From an uncultured Aquimarina sp. (GTDB taxonomy: Bacteria; Bacteroidota; Bacteroidia; Flavobacteriales; Flavobacteriaceae), in contig CALLUJ010000038.1 in the NCBI GenBank assembly GCA_938011245.1, positions 1 through 35,831 of the forward strand: a stretch of DNA of 35,831 bases. Direction: 5' to 3'. Positions 33,736 to 35,831 of this stretch are shown in pieces. The number at the start of each line of letters is the position of its first letter. Position 1 is the first letter of the stretch. Made by a program: the position numbers and the translations under genes. The notes under the pieces are model-generated. The model searched no databases. It saw nothing but the letters and a program-made list of their open reading frames with translations, and had not been told where the DNA came from.

Positions 33736-35831
33736 TCAAGAAATAGATTTTACAGTTTTTCTTTGTTGTTCTTTTTCTGTAAAGGGTTCAATTACTTCAT
33801 CATTTTTATTTACTGTATCAGTAATAGAATTTTTAATTTTTCGATCTAAATTTTCCAATTCTAATTTTAAGCCTTTTAGATCGGTTTCTTTACGCCAAGT
33901 AGCATTTACCACATCATTAAGCGTAGGAATATGCTGTTCGTTTTCTTTTAATTTTTGTTGTTCCTGTTCTAATAGCGAAGGGATTTTATAAAGTGCATTC
34001 AAAAAATTAGAAGCCGCTAATTGCGGATCGGTAGCCATGAGCCCGTTATTATAGGTGTACTTTATATCTCCCTTACCTAATACAAAAAAACGATTGATAT
34101 TAAAATCAAATTCATCCTTCATGGAAGCTTCTGTTTTAATGAGTAATGTAAAACCATATAAACTACCAATACTTCGGTATTCTCCTCTGGTATTCATTTC
34201 TTTAGCCATTTTATTAAGGTGCTTCCCTATCGTTTCTACATGAGTACTATCCAAGTTTTTTAATTGAATAGGGTTTAAAATAGCTCCGTCACTACTTTTC
34301 TGAATATTAGATAAAAACTGCTTTTGATCTGCAACCATTGAAGTAACTCTTTCTCTGCCAAGTGTTGCCAATTGGCAAAGGTTTTTTAATTTGTTTTTAG
34401 AAGTCCATTTGGCATTATGAAAAGCCTTGCGTTCACTTTCCAAAGCGGTTATTTTCTTTTCTAATTTTGCTTTTTCTAACAAATCGGTATTGCCCGATAA
34501 AATAGCTACATATTCAGAAAAATTCATTCCAGACTTTTCATCCATTCCTCCTTCGTCAATGGTTCGTTTACCCAAATTATTAGTTTTTAATTGATCTATA
34601 AATAGTTGCTTATTATGTAGTAAATTAAACTTATAACTATCCAACGACTTTTCTACGGCATAAATAATTACATCTACATTATTGCCTCCAAAATGTTTGG
34701 CTATTTCATTGCCTTTTCTAATGGCTCTACCATCGCGTTGTGCTAAATCGCTAGGTCGCCAAGGAGTGTCTAAATGATGAATGGCAACGGCTCTTTTTTG
34801 TGCATTTACTCCTGTTCCTAACATCTCAGTAGAACCAAAAAGCACCCGTATTGTCCCCTCATTCATTTGTCTAATAAAATCCTTGCGCGTATTTTCATTT
34901 TTAGCTTCTTGAATAAATCGTACTTCAGACGGAAGCAGTCCGTGCTGCTCTACTAATTTTCGTTTAATTTCAGAATACGGATTCCATGTATTGGGTTTGT
35001 ACGTGCCTAAATCAGAAAAGACAAATTGTGTGCCTTTTTGCGCTTGAAATTGATGGTAATATTCACTAATTTTTTTAGCACAATGCGAAGCTTTATTATC
35101 GATATGATCGGAATATTCAGGAGAAATCATTCGCATGTCTAATGACATTTTACGCGCATAATTGGTGGCAATTAACATTTTTGCCTTCTCTTCTTTTTGA
35201 GAGAGTGGAGCTCTGCCCAAAAGTGTAGCGTCTCCTGTTTTTGCAAATTCCATGAGTCTGTAAATAAAATCTTCCTGCTCTGGTGTAGGAGGTATGTTGT
35301 ACAAGATTTCCTTTTTCTCAGGACGATCAATACCAATATCTTTTGCAGTACGATAATCTGTAATTTCAGAATAAAATTGTGCCAATTCAGGTACTTTAAT
35401 AAAGAATCGAAAGCGTTCTTTTTGTACAATGGTATTGGTTACAGAAAATTCGTAATCGGTTGTTTTTTTAGCATAAATAGCTGCCCAAGCATCAAAACAA
35501 TGAATGTTTTGTTTTTCTAAGGCTTTTGGGCGTAGATATTTAAACAATAAATACAGTTCTGTTAGCGAATTAGAAATGGTAGTACCCGATAAAAAGGTAG
35601 CTCCTAAATCTTTTCCTGTACGCTGTTGCATGGTACGCAAGGCAAATAACAAATTCAATGCTCGCTGACTTCCTTGTGAGTTCCCCAATCCTGCCACTCG
35701 GTCGTGACGGGTATTAAACATGAGGTTTTTAAACTTATGACTTTCATCTATAAACAGATGGTCAATGCCCATCATTTTAAAATCAATGATGTCATCCTTT
35801 TTTTCTGCAATATCGTAGGCTAAAGATTTTA
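33736..35831 (-). CDS. BT4733-like SNF2-type helicase / N6-methylase, C-terminal part only
   Basis: About 698 residues are visible. The reading frame continues through the right edge without a start, and the Met-Met at 35775 is internal. Helicase motifs are [11 protein letters not shown] (motif II), [10 protein letters not shown] (motif III-like), [17 protein letters not shown] (motif V) and [14 protein letters not shown] (motif VI). The C-terminal ~280 residues are coiled-coil rich. Very large helicase/N6-adenine methylase proteins with this motif set are carried by many Bacteroidetes conjugative elements and are thought to protect the incoming element from restriction. The methylase domain would be N-terminal, outside this window, so its presence is inferred. 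Confidence 0.85.
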   Translation of the reverse strand, partial: KSLAYDIAEKKDDIIDFKMMGIDHLFIDESHKFKNLMFNTRHDRVAGLGNSQGSQRALNLLFALRTMQQRTGKDLGATFLSGTTISNSLTELYLLFKYLRPKALEKQNIHCFDAWAAIYAKKTTDYEFSVTNTIVQKERFRFFIKVPELAQFYSEITDYRTAKDIGIDRPEKKEILYNIPPTPEQEDFIYRLMEFAKTGDATLLGRAPLSQKEEKAKMLIATNYARKMSLDMRMISPEYSDHIDNKASHCAKKISEYYHQFQAQKGTQFVFSDLGTYKPNTWNPYSEIKRKLVEQHGLLPSEVRFIQEAKNENTRKDFIRQMNEGTIRVLFGSTEMLGTGVNAQKRAVAIHHLDTPWRPSDLAQRDGRAIRKGNEIAKHFGGNNVDVIIYAVEKSLDSYKFNLLHNKQLFIDQLKTNNLGKRTIDEGGMDEKSGMNFSEYVAILSGNTDLLEKAKLEKKITALESERKAFHNAKWTSKNKLKNLCQLATLGRERVTSMVADQKQFLSNIQKSSDGAILNPIQLKNLDSTHVETIGKHLNKMAKEMNTRGEYRSIGSLYGFTLLIKTEASMKDEFDFNINRFFVLGKGDIKYTYNNGLMATDPQLAASNFLNALYKIPSLLEQEQQKLKENEQHIPTLNDVVNATWRKETDLKGLKLELENLDRKIKNSITDTVNKNDEVIEPFTEKEQQRKTVKSIS

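Noticed and set aside
1..35831. CRISPR arrays, rRNA, tRNA or insertion-sequence transposases.
   Set aside because: I saw no regularly spaced repeats with unique spacers, no tRNA or rRNA-like sequence and no transposase ORF. The CTAG zone is degenerate and lacks spacer structure.

Overview
The window is an internal piece of an integrative and conjugative element (ICE) of the CTnDOT/Bacteroidetes type, most likely from a marine or host-associated Flavobacteriia. The evidence is the low G+C content, the TraA-TraG order and families typical of Bacteroidetes conjugative transposons, a MobA-MobB-MobC block with a YWFCY-type coupling protein, a BT4733-like giant helicase/methylase, a type IX secretion (T9SS) sorting domain, and a Bacteroidetes -7 promoter box. 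Neither end of the element is in the window: traG runs off the left edge and the helicase/methylase runs off the right edge.

Layout. (1) 1-3091, minus strand: traG (partial), traF and traE. (2) 3092-13952, plus strand: a cargo block that splits the tra operon between traD and traE. It holds two modules, each preceded by a related leader of about 140 bp with a near-identical 30-bp core. Module 1 (3689-9727) is a helicase-nuclease of 1167 residues, then a 664-residue protein, then a small membrane protein. The first two match DdmD-DdmE, the Argonaute-guided anti-plasmid system of Vibrio cholerae, in size, order and domain layout. Module 2 (9993-13237) is a defence-type reverse transcriptase, an overlapping HEPN protein, a PUA/Nmad-like protein and a 41-residue basic peptide, closed by a good terminator. 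An unrecognised gene (13284-13952) follows. (3) 13955-15942, minus strand: traD, traC, traB and the ParA-like traA. (4) 15943-16648: the divergent intergenic region, with a strongly CTAG-enriched repeat zone and hairpins that probably contain oriT. (5) 16649-20293, plus strand: mobA, mobB (relaxase) and mobC (coupling ATPase), overlapping one another. (6) 20534-27020: an orphan LuxR-type response regulator, a small lipoprotein, a membrane protein, a T9SS-exported Sel1-repeat protein, a secreted protein with an HExxH zinc site, a lipoprotein and a small exported protein. (7) 27148-33694: a type VI secretion (T6SS) cargo cassette with a PAAR spike, a VasX-like 1101-residue effector and three downstream candidate immunity genes, two of them tandem paralogues. 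(8) 33736-35831, minus strand: the C-terminal part of the SNF2-like helicase/methylase.

Taken together, this is a self-transmissible element that appears to carry weapons against other plasmids (DdmDE-like), against phages (RT-HEPN) and against neighbouring bacteria (PAAR/VasX-like). The most notable observation is the DdmDE-like pair carried by a conjugative element, with an extra membrane protein gene and a leader shared with the RT-HEPN module. All family assignments were made by eye from motifs, size and synteny; no database search was run.
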